Assembly: GCF_016863115.1 (NCBI RefSeq)
Contig: NZ_BOOG01000010.1
Span: 1 to 64,000 of the forward strand
Reading direction: 5' to 3'
Origin: Sphaerimonospora thailandensis
GTDB taxonomy: Bacteria > Actinomycetota > Actinomycetes > Streptosporangiales > Streptosporangiaceae
Length of the DNA stretch: 64,000 nt
The notes under the pieces are model-generated. The model made no database searches. It saw only the letters and a list, made by a program, of their open reading frames with translations, and was not told where the DNA came from. Shown piece after piece: positions 1 to 13,541 of the stretch. Numbering within the stretch: the stretch's first letter is position 1; every line of letters starts with the position of its first letter. The translations under genes and the position numbers were made by a program.

Positions 1-322
1 CCGCCTCGAACCGGGCGTCCACCTTGTCGAAGCGGCGGTCGACGCCATCGAACCGGGCGTTCACCGCGGCGAACTGGGCATCCACCTCACCGAAGCGAGC
101 GTCCACCTTGTCGAAGCGAGCGTCCACGCTCACGCGGAAGTCCACCATGTCGTCGCGCAGCGCCTGGAACATGCGCACATTGGCGCCCTGCGCGTGCTGC
201 AGGTCCAGTCGTAGACGCTCGACCTTGTTGTCGACGGCGCCGACCAGAATCTTGATCGACTGCACGTCGATCTCGAGCCCGGTGATGCGGTCCTCGAAGT
301 CCATGTCGGCCATGGTAACCAT
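1..322 (-). CDS. Coiled-coil repeat protein, 3' end outside the window
   Basis: No function recognised. The frame stays open to the window edge, so only the first 107 residues are visible. After a short acidic start (MVTMADMDFED) it becomes an amphipathic helix, and from about residue 63 it runs in 7-residue units of the type VDARFDK/VDAQFAA/VNARFDG, a heptad coiled coil built from 21-bp DNA units. I chose the ATG at 322 because GGAG lies 6 nt upstream; a second in-frame ATG at 313 has poorer spacing. It is separated from dapB by about 350 bp and appears to be its own transcription unit. Related actinobacterial proteins are annotated only as hypothetical. Confidence 0.65.
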   Translation of the reverse strand, partial: MVTMADMDFEDRITGLEIDVQSIKILVGAVDNKVERLRLDLQHAQGANVRMFQALRDDMVDFRVSVDARFDKVDARFGEVDAQFAAVNARFDGVDRRFDKVDARFEA

Positions 323-673
323 GCCTTTCTCCAGGGGGTTGTCGTTTCGCGAGCCGCCGGGTGGCGACCCGCGACAACCATGCCGCATGCCCGGATGGCC
401 TCGGACCACAGAAAAAGGTTCTGTGGATGGACTTCAACCCGATGGACAACGTTTATGAACCTGGAAGGCCAACCAGCCCTCCCGGAACCGCCATCGGCGG
501 CCTGAACTGCGCAGACTCTGCCAGAATCGCCGAAGACGACCGGATCGCGATGGAATTGACCGGAGTCGAGTCTCCACGTTCGCCCAATCGGGACCGGCTT
601 CACCGAGGTTCGGCGGTACCACCCTTCCTGAGGTGGCGGCTCGTTGATCACGCGCCGCAGGCGCCTGCACAGG
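323..673. other. Intergenic region with one small inverted repeat
   Basis: I see no convincing gene in these 351 bases; open frames across it lack a ribosome site and recognisable protein character. The one structure is an 8-bp inverted repeat at 406-426 (CCACAGAA, 5-nt loop, TTCTGTGG). It lies about 85 bp upstream of the coiled-coil gene and could be a leader hairpin or a regulator site. The region should also hold the end of the dapB transcript. Confidence 0.4.
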
Positions 674-1555
<882 letters not shown>

Positions 1556-2866
1556 TCAGGCGATCGCGAAACTGAAGTCCTTGTCCGCGTACGGTCCGAT
1601 AACGGTGAGGGTGAGCGGCCGGTTGAGCACGTCACGCGCGATGTCGGCGATGTCCTCCGCGGTCACGGCCTCGATCCGGGCGAGCACCTCGTCCACCGAC
1701 ATGAGCTCTTCGTACACCAGTTCACTCTTGCCGATACGGGACATGCGCGAGCCGGTGTCCTCCAGCCCGAGCACGAGCCCACCGCGCATCTGGCCCTTAC
1801 CGCGGGTGATCTCCTCTGCGGAGATGCCCTCGGTCACGACCCTCGCCACCTCGTCCCGGCAGATCTTCAGCACATCCTCGATCTTGGACGGCAGGCAGCC
1901 CACATAGATGCCGAACTGCCCGGTGTCGGCGTACTGCGAGGTGAAGCTGTACGCGCTGTAGGCGAGGCCGCGCTTCTCCCTGATCTCCTGGAACAGCCGC
2001 GAGGACATCCCACCGCCCAGGGCCGCGTTGAGCACGCCCAGGGCGAACCTACGATCGTCGGTACGCGAGAGGCCCGTGGTGCCGAGCACCAGATTGGCCT
2101 GCTCCGTCGGGCGGTCGATCACGCGGATGCCCGAACGCGGCTCCACCCCGGGACCCCCGATGCGCGGCGGCGACGGCAGCGCTCCGCCGTCCAGCGCGCC
2201 CGCACGCTCGTAAGCGGCCGCCACCAGCTCGACCACCCGCTCGTGGTCCATGTTGCCGGCGACCGACACCACGGTCCGGGGCGGCAGGTAGTAACGCTGG
2301 TAGTACTCGCGGATGCGGTCACGGGTGAGTGCGTTGATCGAGTCCTCGTTGCCGAGGATCGGCCGGCCGATCGGCGTGTCACCGTACAGTTCGGCGGAGA
2401 ACTGCTCGTGCACCACGTCGGACGGGTCGTCGTCGTGCATGGCGATCTCCTCCAGGATCACGCCGCGTTCGGACTCCACGTCCTCGGCGGTGATCAGTGA
2501 GGAGGTGACCACGTCGGCGAGCACGTCGATCGCGAGTGGGAGATCCTCGTCGAGCACCCGGGCGTAGTAGCAGGTGTACTCCTTGGCCGTGAAGGCGTTG
2601 ATCTCACCGCCGATGCCCTCGATGGACGCGGAGATCTCCATGGCATCCCGCGTGGGGGTGCCCTTGAACAGCAGGTGTTCGAGGAAGTGCGTGGCGCCCA
2701 TGTGCTCGGGCGCCTCGTCGCGTGACCCGATGCCGACCCACATGCCGACCGCGACGCTGCGGACGGTCGGTATGGTCTCGGTCACCACCCGGAGCCCGCC
2801 GGGAAGGACGGTGCGGCGGATGACCCCCACGCCGTCCTTTCCGGGGTACAGAGTTGTGGTCGTCAC
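1556..2866 (-). CDS. M16 family zinc metallopeptidase (processing-peptidase type)
   Basis: A pitrilysin-family protease of 436 residues. The inverted zinc motif HFLEH is at residues 60-64 and the third ligand is a Glu near 139-140 in RGVILEE. An N-terminal catalytic domain is followed by a C-terminal inactive-homologue domain, the layout of mitochondrial-processing-peptidase beta-like bacterial enzymes. There is no signal peptide, so it is probably cytoplasmic. The start is GTG 2866, overlapping the pnp stop codon by the 4-bp GTGA, so translation is coupled to pnp. This pairing is conserved in actinobacteria. The natural substrate is not known to me. Confidence 0.88.
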   Translation of the reverse strand: MTTTTLYPGKDGVGVIRRTVLPGGLRVVTETIPTVRSVAVGMWVGIGSRDEAPEHMGATHFLEHLLFKGTPTRDAMEISASIEGIGGEINAFTAKEYTCYYARVLDEDLPLAIDVLADVVTSSLITAEDVESERGVILEEIAMHDDDPSDVVHEQFSAELYGDTPIGRPILGNEDSINALTRDRIREYYQRYYLPPRTVVSVAGNMDHERVVELVAAAYERAGALDGGALPSPPRIGGPGVEPRSGIRVIDRPTEQANLVLGTTGLSRTDDRRFALGVLNAALGGGMSSRLFQEIREKRGLAYSAYSFTSQYADTGQFGIYVGCLPSKIEDVLKICRDEVARVVTEGISAEEITRGKGQMRGGLVLGLEDTGSRMSRIGKSELVYEELMSVDEVLARIEAVTAEDIADIARDVLNRPLTLTVIGPYADKDFSFAIA

Positions 2867-5172
2867 GAGTTGCGGTCGTCCCGTCCGGCTCGGGTGCGGC
2901 TGCGGCGGCGCGGCGTCCGCTGCTCCTCCTCGGGCGCGGCGGCCTCCCCGTCGGCCCCGGTGGCCTCCCCGTCGCTTTCGGCGGAGGCCTTCTCCGCGGC
3001 CTCCTTCTCGACCACCTCGACCGGGACCAGGGAGAGCTTGCCGCGGGAGTCGATCTCGGCGATCTCCACCTGGACCTTCTCACCGACGTTCATGACGTCC
3101 TCGACGTTCTCGATCCGCTTGCCGCCGTGCAGCTTGCGGATCTGGGAGACGTGCAGCAGGCCGTCCTTGCCGGGCAGCAGCGACACGAACGCGCCGAAGG
3201 CGGCGATCTTCACGACCGTGCCCAGGTAGCGCTCGCCGACCTCCGGCATGTGCGGGTTGGCGATGCCGTTGATCAGCGACCGCGCGGCCTCGGCGGACGG
3301 GCCGTCGGTGGCGCCGATGTAGATCGTGCCGTCATCCTCGATCGTGATCTCGGCGCCGGTGTCGTCCTGTATCTGGTTGATCATCTTGCCCTTGGGACCG
3401 ATGACCTCGCCGATCTTGTCGACCGGCACCTTGATCGTGATGATGCGCGGCGCGGTCGGGTTCATCTCCGCCGGAGTGTCGATGGCCTCCTGCATCACGT
3501 CCAGGATCGCCAGGCGGGCGCCTCTCGCCTGCTTCAGCGCGGCGCCGAGCACGTGGGCCGGGATGCCGTCGAGCTTGGTGTCGAGCTGCAGCGCGGTGAT
3601 CAGGTCCTTGGTGCCCGCGACCTTGAAGTCCATGTCGCCCATGGCGTCCTCGGCGCCGAGGATGTCGGTGAGCGTGACGTACTGGTCGCCCTCGCCGATG
3701 AGGCCCATCGCGATGCCGGCGACCATCTCCTTGAGCGGCACACCGGCGTCGAGCAGAGACATGGTGGAGGCGCAGACCGAGCCCATCGACGTCGAGCCGT
3801 TGGACCCGAGTGCCTCCGACACCTGCCGAATGGCGTACGGGAACTCCTCGCGCGACGGCAGCACGGGCAGCAGCGCACGCTCGGCCAGCGCGCCGTGGCC
3901 GATCTCGCGCCGCTTCGGCGAGCCCACCCGGCCGACCTCACCGGTCGAGTACGGCGGGAAGTTGTAGTTGTGCATGTAGCGCTTGGTCCGCTCGGGATTG
4001 AGCGTGTCGATCATCTGCTCCATGCGCAGCATGTTCAGCGTGGTGACACCGAGGATCTGGGTCTCGCCACGCTCGAACAGGGCCGAGCCGTGCACCCTCG
4101 GCACCACGTGGACCTCGGCGCTGAGCAGCCGGATGTCCTTGGGACCGCGGCCGTCGATCCGCACCCCCTCCTTGAGCACCCGCTCACGCATGAGGCTCTT
4201 GGTCAGCGAACGGAAGGCAGCGGCCAGTTCCTTCTCGCGCCCTTCGAAGTCGGGCAGCAGCTTCTCGGCGGCGAGGGCCTTGACCCGATCGATCTCGAAC
4301 TCCCGCTCCTGCTTGCCCGCGATGGTCAGCGCCGAAGAGAGCTCACTGCGCACCGCGGCGGTGACGGCCTCGAGCGCGTCCTCCTGGTGGTCCAGGTAGA
4401 TCGGGTACTCGGCGGTCTCCTTGCCGGCGACCTCGGCCAGCTTGGACTGCGCCTCGCAGAGAACCTTGATGAACGGCTTGGAAGCCTCCAGCCCCTGGGC
4501 CACGACCTCCTCGGTGGGCGCGACGGCGCCATCGGCGACCAGCTTGAGCGTGTCCCGGGTGGACTCCGCCTCAACCATCATGATCGCGACATCGCCGTCC
4601 GGCAGCACGCGCCCGGCGACCACCATGTCGAACGTCGCGCCACCCAGTTCGTCGTGGGTCGGGAACGCCACCCACTGCCCCTGGATCAGCGCGACGCGGA
4701 CGCCGCCGATCGGACCGGAGAACGGCAGCCCGGCGAGCTGGGTCGACATGCTCGCCGCGTTGATCGCGACGACGTCGTACAGATGATCCGGGTGCAGCGC
4801 CATCACCGTCGCCACGATCTGGATCTCGTTGCGCAGACCCTTGACGAAGGACGGGCGCAGCGGCCGGTCGATCAGACGGCAGGTGAGGATCGCGTCCTCC
4901 GACGGCCGGCCCTCACGCCGGAAGAACGAGCCGGGAATCCGGCCCGCCGCGTACATCCGCTCCTCGACGTCGACGGTGAGCGGGAAGAAGTCCAGGCTCT
5001 CCTTCGGATGCTTGGACGCGGTGGTGGCGGACAGGACCATGGTCTCGTTGTCCAGGTAGGCGACCGCGCTGCCGGCCGCCTGCCGGGCGAGGCGCCCGGT
5101 CTCGAACCGGATCGTACGCGTGCCGAATGAGCCGTTGTCGATAACGGCTTCCGTGTTGTGGACACCCTCCAC
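2863..5172 (-). CDS. pnp: Polyribonucleotide nucleotidyltransferase (PNPase)
   Basis: Phosphorolytic 3'-5' exoribonuclease and RNA tail polymerase; in actinomycetes it is also called guanosine pentaphosphate synthetase. The 769 residues hold two RNase PH-like domains with an alpha-helical spacer, then a KH domain containing [15 protein letters not shown] (about 570-620) and an S1 domain containing [19 protein letters not shown] (about 635-700). The tail is Glu-rich and then Arg-rich. The GTG start has AGGAGG 6 nt upstream. It lies downstream of rpsO behind a 370-bp intergenic region with a strong hairpin, and overlaps the M16 gene by 4 bp. PNPase normally works as a trimer in the cytoplasm. 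Confidence 0.97.
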   Translation of the reverse strand: MEGVHNTEAVIDNGSFGTRTIRFETGRLARQAAGSAVAYLDNETMVLSATTASKHPKESLDFFPLTVDVEERMYAAGRIPGSFFRREGRPSEDAILTCRLIDRPLRPSFVKGLRNEIQIVATVMALHPDHLYDVVAINAASMSTQLAGLPFSGPIGGVRVALIQGQWVAFPTHDELGGATFDMVVAGRVLPDGDVAIMMVEAESTRDTLKLVADGAVAPTEEVVAQGLEASKPFIKVLCEAQSKLAEVAGKETAEYPIYLDHQEDALEAVTAAVRSELSSALTIAGKQEREFEIDRVKALAAEKLLPDFEGREKELAAAFRSLTKSLMRERVLKEGVRIDGRGPKDIRLLSAEVHVVPRVHGSALFERGETQILGVTTLNMLRMEQMIDTLNPERTKRYMHNYNFPPYSTGEVGRVGSPKRREIGHGALAERALLPVLPSREEFPYAIRQVSEALGSNGSTSMGSVCASTMSLLDAGVPLKEMVAGIAMGLIGEGDQYVTLTDILGAEDAMGDMDFKVAGTKDLITALQLDTKLDGIPAHVLGAALKQARGARLAILDVMQEAIDTPAEMNPTAPRIITIKVPVDKIGEVIGPKGKMINQIQDDTGAEITIEDDGTIYIGATDGPSAEAARSLINGIANPHMPEVGERYLGTVVKIAAFGAFVSLLPGKDGLLHVSQIRKLHGGKRIENVEDVMNVGEKVQVEIAEIDSRGKLSLVPVEVVEKEAAEKASAESDGEATGADGEAAAPEEEQRTPRRRSRTRAGRDDRNS

Positions 5173-5271
5173 GGGGGACCTCCTAGTTCGGTCGGTCTCC
5201 CGCGTCCTTCCGTGCCCGGCTCCCCGTTCAGGTGCAGCGCCGGTCTTCGATCGAAGCGCCCGGTTCCTCTC

Positions 5272-5288
5272 GTACGGCTGTGCCGTAC
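5272..5288. repeat. Short inverted repeat in the pnp leader
   Basis: GTACGGC-TGT-GCCGTAC forms a perfect 7-bp stem about 100 nt upstream of the pnp start. It could be a leader hairpin or a protein site. The rest of the 5173-5506 region shows no gene and no promoter I can place with confidence. Confidence 0.35.
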
Positions 5289-5506
5289 CGACCGGAGGCC
5301 ACTACCGAGGACCGGCCCTCTCACACCGCGGGATCGTGCGTGCGGCTTGCGTTCGGACGCGGGGCTTGTCTCTCGGGTGGGGCAGGCCCGATGGCCCGCC
5401 GCCCCCTCGGCTGTTCAGTTGTTCCATCTGTTCCGCCGCGCGCGGCGTTCAATCCGGCCTCTCACGCGGGACGGACGTCCTCCGGGCCCATTGTGGCCCG
5501 CCATGA

Positions 5507-5538
5507 GAAAGGAGCGGCGAAGGATCGCCGCTCCTTTC
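5507..5538 (-). terminator. rpsO-pnp intergenic hairpin
   Basis: A perfect 14-bp stem (GAAAGGAGCGGCGA paired with TCGCCGCTCCTTTC) with the tetraloop AGGA starts 4 nt after the rpsO stop codon. No T-run follows, as is usual in actinomycetes. In Streptomyces the equivalent rpsO-pnp intergenic hairpin is a known RNase III processing site, so it may act in processing or partial termination rather than full termination. Confidence 0.8.
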
Positions 5539-5542
5539 CACA

Positions 5543-5812
5543 TTATCGGCGCAGACCCAGACGCTCGATGAGGGACCGGTAGCGAGTGATGTCCTTCGCC
5601 TGCAGGTACTTCAGCAACCGGCGGCGGCGGCCGACCAGCAGGAGCAGACCCCGGCGGCTGTGGTGGTCGTGCTTGTGGACCTTCAGGTGCTCCGTCAGGT
5701 CGCTGATGCGCTTGCTCAGCAGCGCGATCTGGACCTCCGGAGACCCGGTGTCTCCTTCGCCGGTGGCGTACTCGCCGATGATGGCCTTGGTGGTGGCCGC
5801 GTCAAGCGACAC
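5543..5812 (-). CDS. rpsO: 30S ribosomal protein S15
   Basis: Primary 16S rRNA-binding protein of the small subunit. The 89 residues match the family length, with the signature region [15 protein letters not shown] followed by [20 protein letters not shown]. The start is GTG 5812, preceded by AGAAGGAGAAGAA; the frame extends further upstream, but that extension is not S15. It is the first gene of the rpsO-pnp-M16-dapB series, and 228 bp separate it from ribF, leaving room for its own promoter. Confidence 0.96.
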   Translation of the reverse strand: MSLDAATTKAIIGEYATGEGDTGSPEVQIALLSKRISDLTEHLKVHKHDHHSRRGLLLLVGRRRRLLKYLQAKDITRYRSLIERLGLRR

Positions 5813-6040
5813 TTCTTCTCCTTCTGATGGGAGGCACGCACAACATTGCTCAGGTCGTCTCCGACTCCCCAACCCGCGAACGACCGCGCGTGCCTACAGT
5901 CGCCGTGAGGCCGGCCCGGTGGCCCGCCACGTCCGCCGGACATGACGCCACCTGAACATGGCTGACTTGCAAGGTTACCACCGAGTCGCAGACTCGCGCG
6001 CAACTCCGAGATGGCCCGCGCCCGTTATTGAGGAGGCCGG

Positions 6041-6985
6041 TCAGGCCGTGACCTCACGGGCGCGCGCGACGTCCTGGTGCATCTGCTCGATCAGCGCCTC
6101 GATCGAGTCGAACCGCAACGTGTCCCTGAGCCGCTCGGCGAAGTCGACCGCGACATGCGCGCCGTAGAGGTCGAGGTCGTCCCGATCCAGCGCGTACGCC
6201 TCGACCGTGCGCTCCACTCCGTCGAAGGTCGGGTTCGTCCCGATGGAGATGGCGGCCGGCCAGCGCTGCCCCTCGTACGGCGAGTGCGCCTGGACACATT
6301 GCATCCACCCTGCGTAGACGCCCTCCGCCGGGATCGCGGCGAGCGGCGGCGACTCGATGTTCGCCGTCGGGAATCCCAGCGCCCGGCCCCGCTGATGGCC
6401 CCGGACGACCACGCCCTCGACTCGGTGCGGGCGCCCCAGCGCGGCGGCCGCGCCGACGACGTCCCCGACGCCCAGCCGCTCGCGGATGAAGGTCGAGGAG
6501 ATGGTGACGCCGTCACTGACCAGCGGCACCCCCACCGCCACGAAGTCGTACTTCTCCCCCAGCGTCCGCAGCGTGTCCAGGTCCCCGGAGGCCTTGTGCC
6601 CGAAGCGGAAGTTCTCCCCCACCACGACCCCCGCCGCGTGCAGCCGGTCCACCAGCGCCGTCTGCACGAACTCGTCGGGGGACATCCGTGAGAACTCGAG
6701 CGTGAACGGCAGCACGCACACCGCGTCGACGCCCAGTGACGCGAGCAGTTCGGCCTGCCTGTGCAGGGTGGTGAGCCGCAGCGGCTGGGTGCCCGGCCGG
6801 ACGACCTCATCCGGATGCGGGTCGAAGGTGACGACGACCGATGGCAGGCCGAGATCACGGGCCATGCCCACCGTCTGCGCCACCATCCGCTGATGGCCGA
6901 GATGTACGCCGTCGAACACGCCGATCGTGACGACGGACCTGCCCCAGTTCTCGGGGACGCCATCCAGTCCGTGCCAGCTCTGCAC
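6041..6985 (-). CDS. ribF: Bifunctional riboflavin kinase / FAD synthetase
   Basis: Makes FMN from riboflavin and FAD from FMN. The N-terminal nucleotidyltransferase domain shows TIGVFDGVHLGHQRM near residues 18-32 and the family ISSTFIRERL. The C-terminal flavokinase domain shows GRALGFPTANIE and GVYAGW. I start at GTG 6985 (314 residues) because GAGG lies 5 nt upstream; an open extension upstream is created partly by a 17-bp tandem duplication and is not RibF-like. It lies 93 bp downstream of truB, the standard order. Confidence 0.94.
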   Translation of the reverse strand: MQSWHGLDGVPENWGRSVVTIGVFDGVHLGHQRMVAQTVGMARDLGLPSVVVTFDPHPDEVVRPGTQPLRLTTLHRQAELLASLGVDAVCVLPFTLEFSRMSPDEFVQTALVDRLHAAGVVVGENFRFGHKASGDLDTLRTLGEKYDFVAVGVPLVSDGVTISSTFIRERLGVGDVVGAAAALGRPHRVEGVVVRGHQRGRALGFPTANIESPPLAAIPAEGVYAGWMQCVQAHSPYEGQRWPAAISIGTNPTFDGVERTVEAYALDRDDLDLYGAHVAVDFAERLRDTLRFDSIEALIEQMHQDVARAREVTA

Positions 6986-6992
6986 TTCGACC

Positions 6993-7026
6993 TCGATTCC
7001 TGATACGGCTCGATTCCTGATACGGC
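6993..7026. repeat. 17-bp perfect tandem duplication at the ribF start
   Basis: The unit TCGATTCCTGATACGGC occurs twice head to tail at 6993-7009 and 7010-7026. Read on the minus strand, the copy nearest ribF ends in the GAATCGAGG that supplies its ribosome site. Confidence 0.9.
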
Positions 7027-7078
7027 TCGGCAAACCGGCAGTAGACAAGACTGCCATGCCGCCGAGGGTGCATTGATG

Positions 7079-7990
7079 TCAGGGCGCGAAAACCACCAGG
7101 GGCCTGGCCGTACCGCCGCGTTCCTCGACGAGGGCCAGCAGCGCCCCTTCCGGGCCGAAGACTCCGACCGGGCCGGGTCCCAGCCCGGCCGCGGGCAGCC
7201 GGCCGCCGTGCGCCACCAGCCGGGCATCCTGCGCGGTGACGTCCCTGCGGGGGAAGGCCGCGGTCACCGCGTCCGCGATCGGCATGATCACGCATTCCCT
7301 GGCGAGATCTTCGATCGTCCGGGCAGCGGCCAGGCCGTACGGTCCGACCCGGGTGCGCCGGAGGCGGGTGAGGTGGCCGCCGACACCGAGGGCGGCCCCG
7401 AGGTCTCGCGCCAGTGCCCGGATGTAGGTCCCGCTTGAGCAGGTAACGGTGGCGTCGACGTCCACGGCGTCCCCGATGGCCCCGATGGCCCGGCGGATCG
7501 CGGTCACCTCGAACGCGCGGACCGTGACCGGCCGCGCGGCGATCTCGACCTCCTCACCGGCCCGGGCCCGCTTGTAGGCCCGCTCACCGTTGATCTTGAT
7601 GGCGCTCACCTGCGGGGGGACCTGCATGATCTCACCGGTGAGCGCGGCGACGCCGGTGCGCACGTCCGCCTCGGTGACGTGCCCGGCGGGGGTGACCGCG
7701 GTGATCTCCCCCTCGGCATCGTCGGTGTTGGTGACCACGCCGAGCCGGATCGTGGCCTCGTAGACCTTCTCGGTCAGCGCGAGGTGCCCGAGGAGCCGGG
7801 TGGCCTTCTCGACGCCGACGACGAGCACGCCGGTGGCCATCGGGTCGAGCGTGCCGGCGTGGCCGACCTTGCGGGTCCCGGCGATGCCGCGCATCTTGCC
7901 GACGACATCGTGGGAGGTCCAGCCAGCAGGCTTGTCCACCACGATCAACCCGCTCGGCGGCGGAGTTCTGCGAGGCCTTGCCGTACTCAT
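7079..7990 (-). CDS. truB: tRNA pseudouridine(55) synthase
   Basis: Isomerises U55 in the T-loop of tRNAs. The 303 residues contain GLIVVDKPAGWTSHDVV near the N-terminus and the catalytic aspartate in HAGTLDPMATGVL (about residue 49), followed by KVYEATIRLG and the PPQVSAIKINGERAYKRAR segment typical of TruB. The start chosen is ATG 7990 (MSTARPRR); a TTG 12 nt further upstream is possible. It lies 19 bp after the nrnA stop codon in the rbfA-nrnA-truB-ribF series. Confidence 0.95.
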   Translation of the reverse strand: MSTARPRRTPPPSGLIVVDKPAGWTSHDVVGKMRGIAGTRKVGHAGTLDPMATGVLVVGVEKATRLLGHLALTEKVYEATIRLGVVTNTDDAEGEITAVTPAGHVTEADVRTGVAALTGEIMQVPPQVSAIKINGERAYKRARAGEEVEIAARPVTVRAFEVTAIRRAIGAIGDAVDVDATVTCSSGTYIRALARDLGAALGVGGHLTRLRRTRVGPYGLAAARTIEDLARECVIMPIADAVTAAFPRRDVTAQDARLVAHGGRLPAAGLGPGPVGVFGPEGALLALVEERGGTARPLVVFAP

Positions 7991-8009
7991 GGATAGGTCC
8001 AATGCGAGA

Positions 8010-9044
8010 TCAGGAGTTGCGGGGTTCTGGGAGATCAGCCGGGGAGGGAGTGAGGCGCGGGCGCAGGGAGGCGATCGTGTCCTCCGGGGGGAGCCTGGAG
8101 GAGAAGCCGGCCGCGCGGCTGTGGCCGCCGCCGCCCAACTCGGCGCAGGCCCGGCCGACGTCGACCGCGCCCTTGGAGCGGGTCGAGACGTTCCAGACCC
8201 CCTCGTCGTCCTCCTTGAGCACTACCGCGACGTCCGCCTCGTCGACCCGGCGGACCACGTCGATCACGCCCTCCACCTCGTCGTACGGCAGGCCGCCCAG
8301 CACACGGTCGGCACGGGTGACGTAGGTCCACACCAGACCGTGACCCGCCGCGGCCGACCGCTCCAGCGTGACCCTGCCGAGCGCGGCGCCCAGCACCCGC
8401 AGGTAGGCGAACGGCGAGCGGTCGTACAGTTCCCTGGCGATCTCGTCGGGTCTCAGGCCGGCGGTGATCAGCCGCCCCGCCATCGCATGGACCGCCGGGG
8501 TGGTCGCCGAATAGCGGAAGGAGCCCGTGTCGGTCACCAGCCCCGTGTACAGGCAGGTCGCGACGTCCCTGCCCACCGGCAGGGCCAGCCGGTGGATGAG
8601 CTCCTCGGTCAGGACGGCCGTGGCAGCGGCCGAGGGGTCGATCAGATGCAGCGACCCGAACCGGGTGTTGGACACGTGATGGTCGATTACGACGAGCTCC
8701 CCCGCACGGCCCGCGCTCGGGGCGAGCAGGCCGAGCCGCTCCACCGTGGAGGCGTCGAACGTGATCATCAGGGCCGGTTCCGCCGGGTAGGTCGCGGGCT
8801 CGACCAGCAGCTCCTGGCCGGGCAGGAACCGCAGCAGGCGGGGTACGGTGAAGCAGCGGTCACCGAACGACGCGACGACCCTCTTCCCGGTGCGGGCCAG
8901 CGCGAGGCCGAAGCCGAGCATGGAGCCGAGGGCGTCTCCATCGGGGGAGACATGACATGCGAGCGCGACGCTGTCCGCACCGCGGACCAGTTCGATCACC
9001 CGATCCCAGCTCGCCTCCCCGACAGTGGTGTCGATCGTCGTCAC
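8010..9044 (-). CDS. nrnA: DHH/DHHA1 phosphoesterase, NrnA-like nanoRNase / pAp phosphatase
   Basis: Expected to degrade 2-5-nt RNAs and to dephosphorylate 3'-phosphoadenosine 5'-phosphate, using Mn ions. The 344 residues show the DHH-family motifs: [12 protein letters not shown] near residues 30-41, the ITFDAS segment, [12 protein letters not shown], and the DHHA1 glycine-rich [11 protein letters not shown] near the C-terminus. The start is GTG 9044, overlapping the rbfA stop codon by GTGA; a longer open frame upstream overlaps rbfA out of frame and is not part of the protein. The rbfA-nrnA-truB order is conserved in actinobacteria. Confidence 0.93.
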   Translation of the reverse strand: MTTIDTTVGEASWDRVIELVRGADSVALACHVSPDGDALGSMLGFGLALARTGKRVVASFGDRCFTVPRLLRFLPGQELLVEPATYPAEPALMITFDASTVERLGLLAPSAGRAGELVVIDHHVSNTRFGSLHLIDPSAAATAVLTEELIHRLALPVGRDVATCLYTGLVTDTGSFRYSATTPAVHAMAGRLITAGLRPDEIARELYDRSPFAYLRVLGAALGRVTLERSAAAGHGLVWTYVTRADRVLGGLPYDEVEGVIDVVRRVDEADVAVVLKEDDEGVWNVSTRSKGAVDVGRACAELGGGGHSRAAGFSSRLPPEDTIASLRPRLTPSPADLPEPRNS

Positions 9045-9529
9045 CTGGCCCGGCGCCGGTGTTCGTCCTCGCTGTCCACGTCGACGTCGACAGCGACGGC
9101 GTCCCCGGCCTGATCCTCCTCGAACCGGTAGGGGTCGGCGTCTCCGGCGAACTGGGCGCCCTCGGCCTGCCTGGCGATCTCCGCGTCTCTGGCCCGCGCC
9201 GCCGCGAACAGGTCGTCCATGTGGCGTGCGCTGTCGGGCAGCGGGTCGTGGACGAACGTGAGCGTGGGGGTGTGCCGCAGCCCGGTCTGGCGTCCCACCT
9301 CCGACCTGATGATCCCCTTGGCGCTCTCCAGCGCGGTGGCGGTCGCGGCCCGCTCGGCCTCTGAGCCGAAGACCGTGTAGTAGACCGTCGCGTCGCCCAG
9401 GTCGGCGGTGATCCTCGCGTCGGTCACCGTGACGAACCCGAGCCGCGGATCCTTGATCCGCCGCTCCAGCATCTCGGCGACGACCTGCTGGATGCGGTCG
9501 GCCAGTTTTCTGGCGCGCGCTACGTCCAT
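9041..9529 (-). CDS. rbfA: 30S ribosome-binding factor A
   Basis: Assembly factor that binds immature 30S subunits and assists 16S rRNA 5'-end maturation. The KH-like core covers residues 1-115 ([31 protein letters not shown] and later TPTLTFVHD). It is followed by an acidic tail of about 45 residues ending [11 protein letters not shown], longer than in enterobacteria but usual in actinomycetes. I start at ATG 9529, with GGAG 7 nt upstream; GTG 9535 is the alternative. The stop overlaps the nrnA start. Confidence 0.94.
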   Translation of the reverse strand: MDVARARKLADRIQQVVAEMLERRIKDPRLGFVTVTDARITADLGDATVYYTVFGSEAERAATATALESAKGIIRSEVGRQTGLRHTPTLTFVHDPLPDSARHMDDLFAAARARDAEIARQAEGAQFAGDADPYRFEEDQAGDAVAVDVDVDSEDEHRRRAR

Positions 9530-9579
9530 GCTCACGCTCCCTCATTCACTCGTACGGCTGACGCGCCGACCCGGCCGCC

Positions 9580-9879
9580 TTATTCCTCGTGGTCGTTGAA
9601 GAGCCGCTGTCGTACGGACAGCAGTTCGATCTCGGGGTGGAATGCGACCACACGCTCACACGAGCCGAGCACCTCGTCGCAGTTGGCGGCCGACGCCGAA
9701 ACCACCGCGATGCCGATCTCCGCGCGGCGGTGCAGATCCAGGTGACCGGTCTCGGCCACCGCGACGCTCGGGAACCTCCGCTGCAACTCGGCGATCAGCG
9801 GACGGACCACGGAGCGCTTCTGCTTCAGCGAACGCACGTCGCCGAGCAGGATGTCCAGAGTAAGTGCCCCAATGTACAT
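9580..9879 (-). CDS. DUF503 family protein (YlxP-like)
   Basis: A 99-residue protein of the DUF503 family, usually found between infB and rbfA. It has the characteristic MYIGALTLDILLGDVRSLKQKRSVVRPLI start and a small alpha/beta fold. Its function is not established; the constant neighbourhood suggests a role in translation or ribosome assembly. The ribosome site is weak. It follows the infB terminator hairpin and precedes rbfA by 50 bp, so it may be the first gene of the rbfA-nrnA-truB-ribF transcript. Confidence 0.9.
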   Translation of the reverse strand: MYIGALTLDILLGDVRSLKQKRSVVRPLIAELQRRFPSVAVAETGHLDLHRRAEIGIAVVSASAANCDEVLGSCERVVAFHPEIELLSVRQRLFNDHEE

Positions 9880-9902
9880 GGATGTCGTCTTACCGCGGCG
9901 GT

Positions 9903-9951
9903 GACGTTCGGCCGCCGCCCCCGTGCGAGCACGGGGGCGGCGGCACGGACG

Positions 9952-9953
<2 letters not shown>
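9903..9953 (-). terminator. Strong hairpin terminator after infB
   Basis: A perfect 14-bp GC stem at 9911-9924/9931-9944 with loop GCGAGC, plus an outer GACGT/ACGTC pairing, begins directly behind the infB stop codon. It should separate the rimP-nusA-ylxR-infB transcript from the DUF503-rbfA transcript. No T-run is present. Confidence 0.8.
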
Positions 9954-13056
<3,103 letters not shown>

Positions 13057-13247
13057 TGCACTCCCTAACTCGGTCCGGGAGGCTCGCAGTGCCGCCGGAC
13101 CGTCGCTAACTGAACGTACTCATCGCCGCGTGCTCATCAGGCGCTCATAGCAATCTGACTCCGCCCATCAACTCGGCGTCCTACTTGACGATTTCTTCAT
13201 GCCCGGCCCCGGACGTCCGGAGCCGAACGGTAACCATTCACCCGGTG

Positions 13248-13541
13248 CTATCCGGCGTCAAGCCCCTCCAGGTGAGCCCGCAGAACACTCACGTCAAACA
13301 CTCCCTGTGCGCGAAACGCACGAGAGAACGCCCGACGGCGCTCGGCGAGCTCCAGACAGCGCAGGGACGGATGCAGTGACGCACCACGCCCCGGGAGCCG
13401 CCCTCCCGGATCCGGGATGACGACACCCTCGACCACCACCAGGCGGAGCAACTCGGACTTTACCGTGCGAACCCGGCAACCCACGCACGTTCTTAACGGG
13501 GTTGCCCGGCAACCATATTCCAGCTTACCGTGCCGACGCAT
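13248..13541 (-). CDS. ylxR: YlxR (DUF448) RNA-binding protein
   Basis: A small basic protein of 97 residues with the YlxR signature RTCVGCR at about 18-24 and the later [16 protein letters not shown], which correspond to the two conserved surface patches of the fold. YlxR proteins bind RNA or nucleoid and are encoded between nusA and infB. The reading frame overlaps the 3' end of nusA by 17 bp from ATG 13541; no strong ribosome site is visible, so translation is probably coupled. A 190-bp gap without gene content separates it from infB. Confidence 0.85.
   Translation of the reverse strand: MRRHGKLEYGCRATPLRTCVGCRVRTVKSELLRLVVVEGVVIPDPGGRLPGRGASLHPSLRCLELAERRRAFSRAFRAQGVFDVSVLRAHLEGLDAG

Noticed and set aside
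9045-9545. Apparent N-terminal extension of the nrnA frame
   Set aside because: It lies entirely over rbfA in another frame, is Arg-rich without family similarity, and a GTGA-coupled start exists at 9044.
13057-13247. Search for a riboswitch or small gene between ylxR and infB
   Set aside because: No conserved fold, inverted repeat of note or coding frame could be supported.
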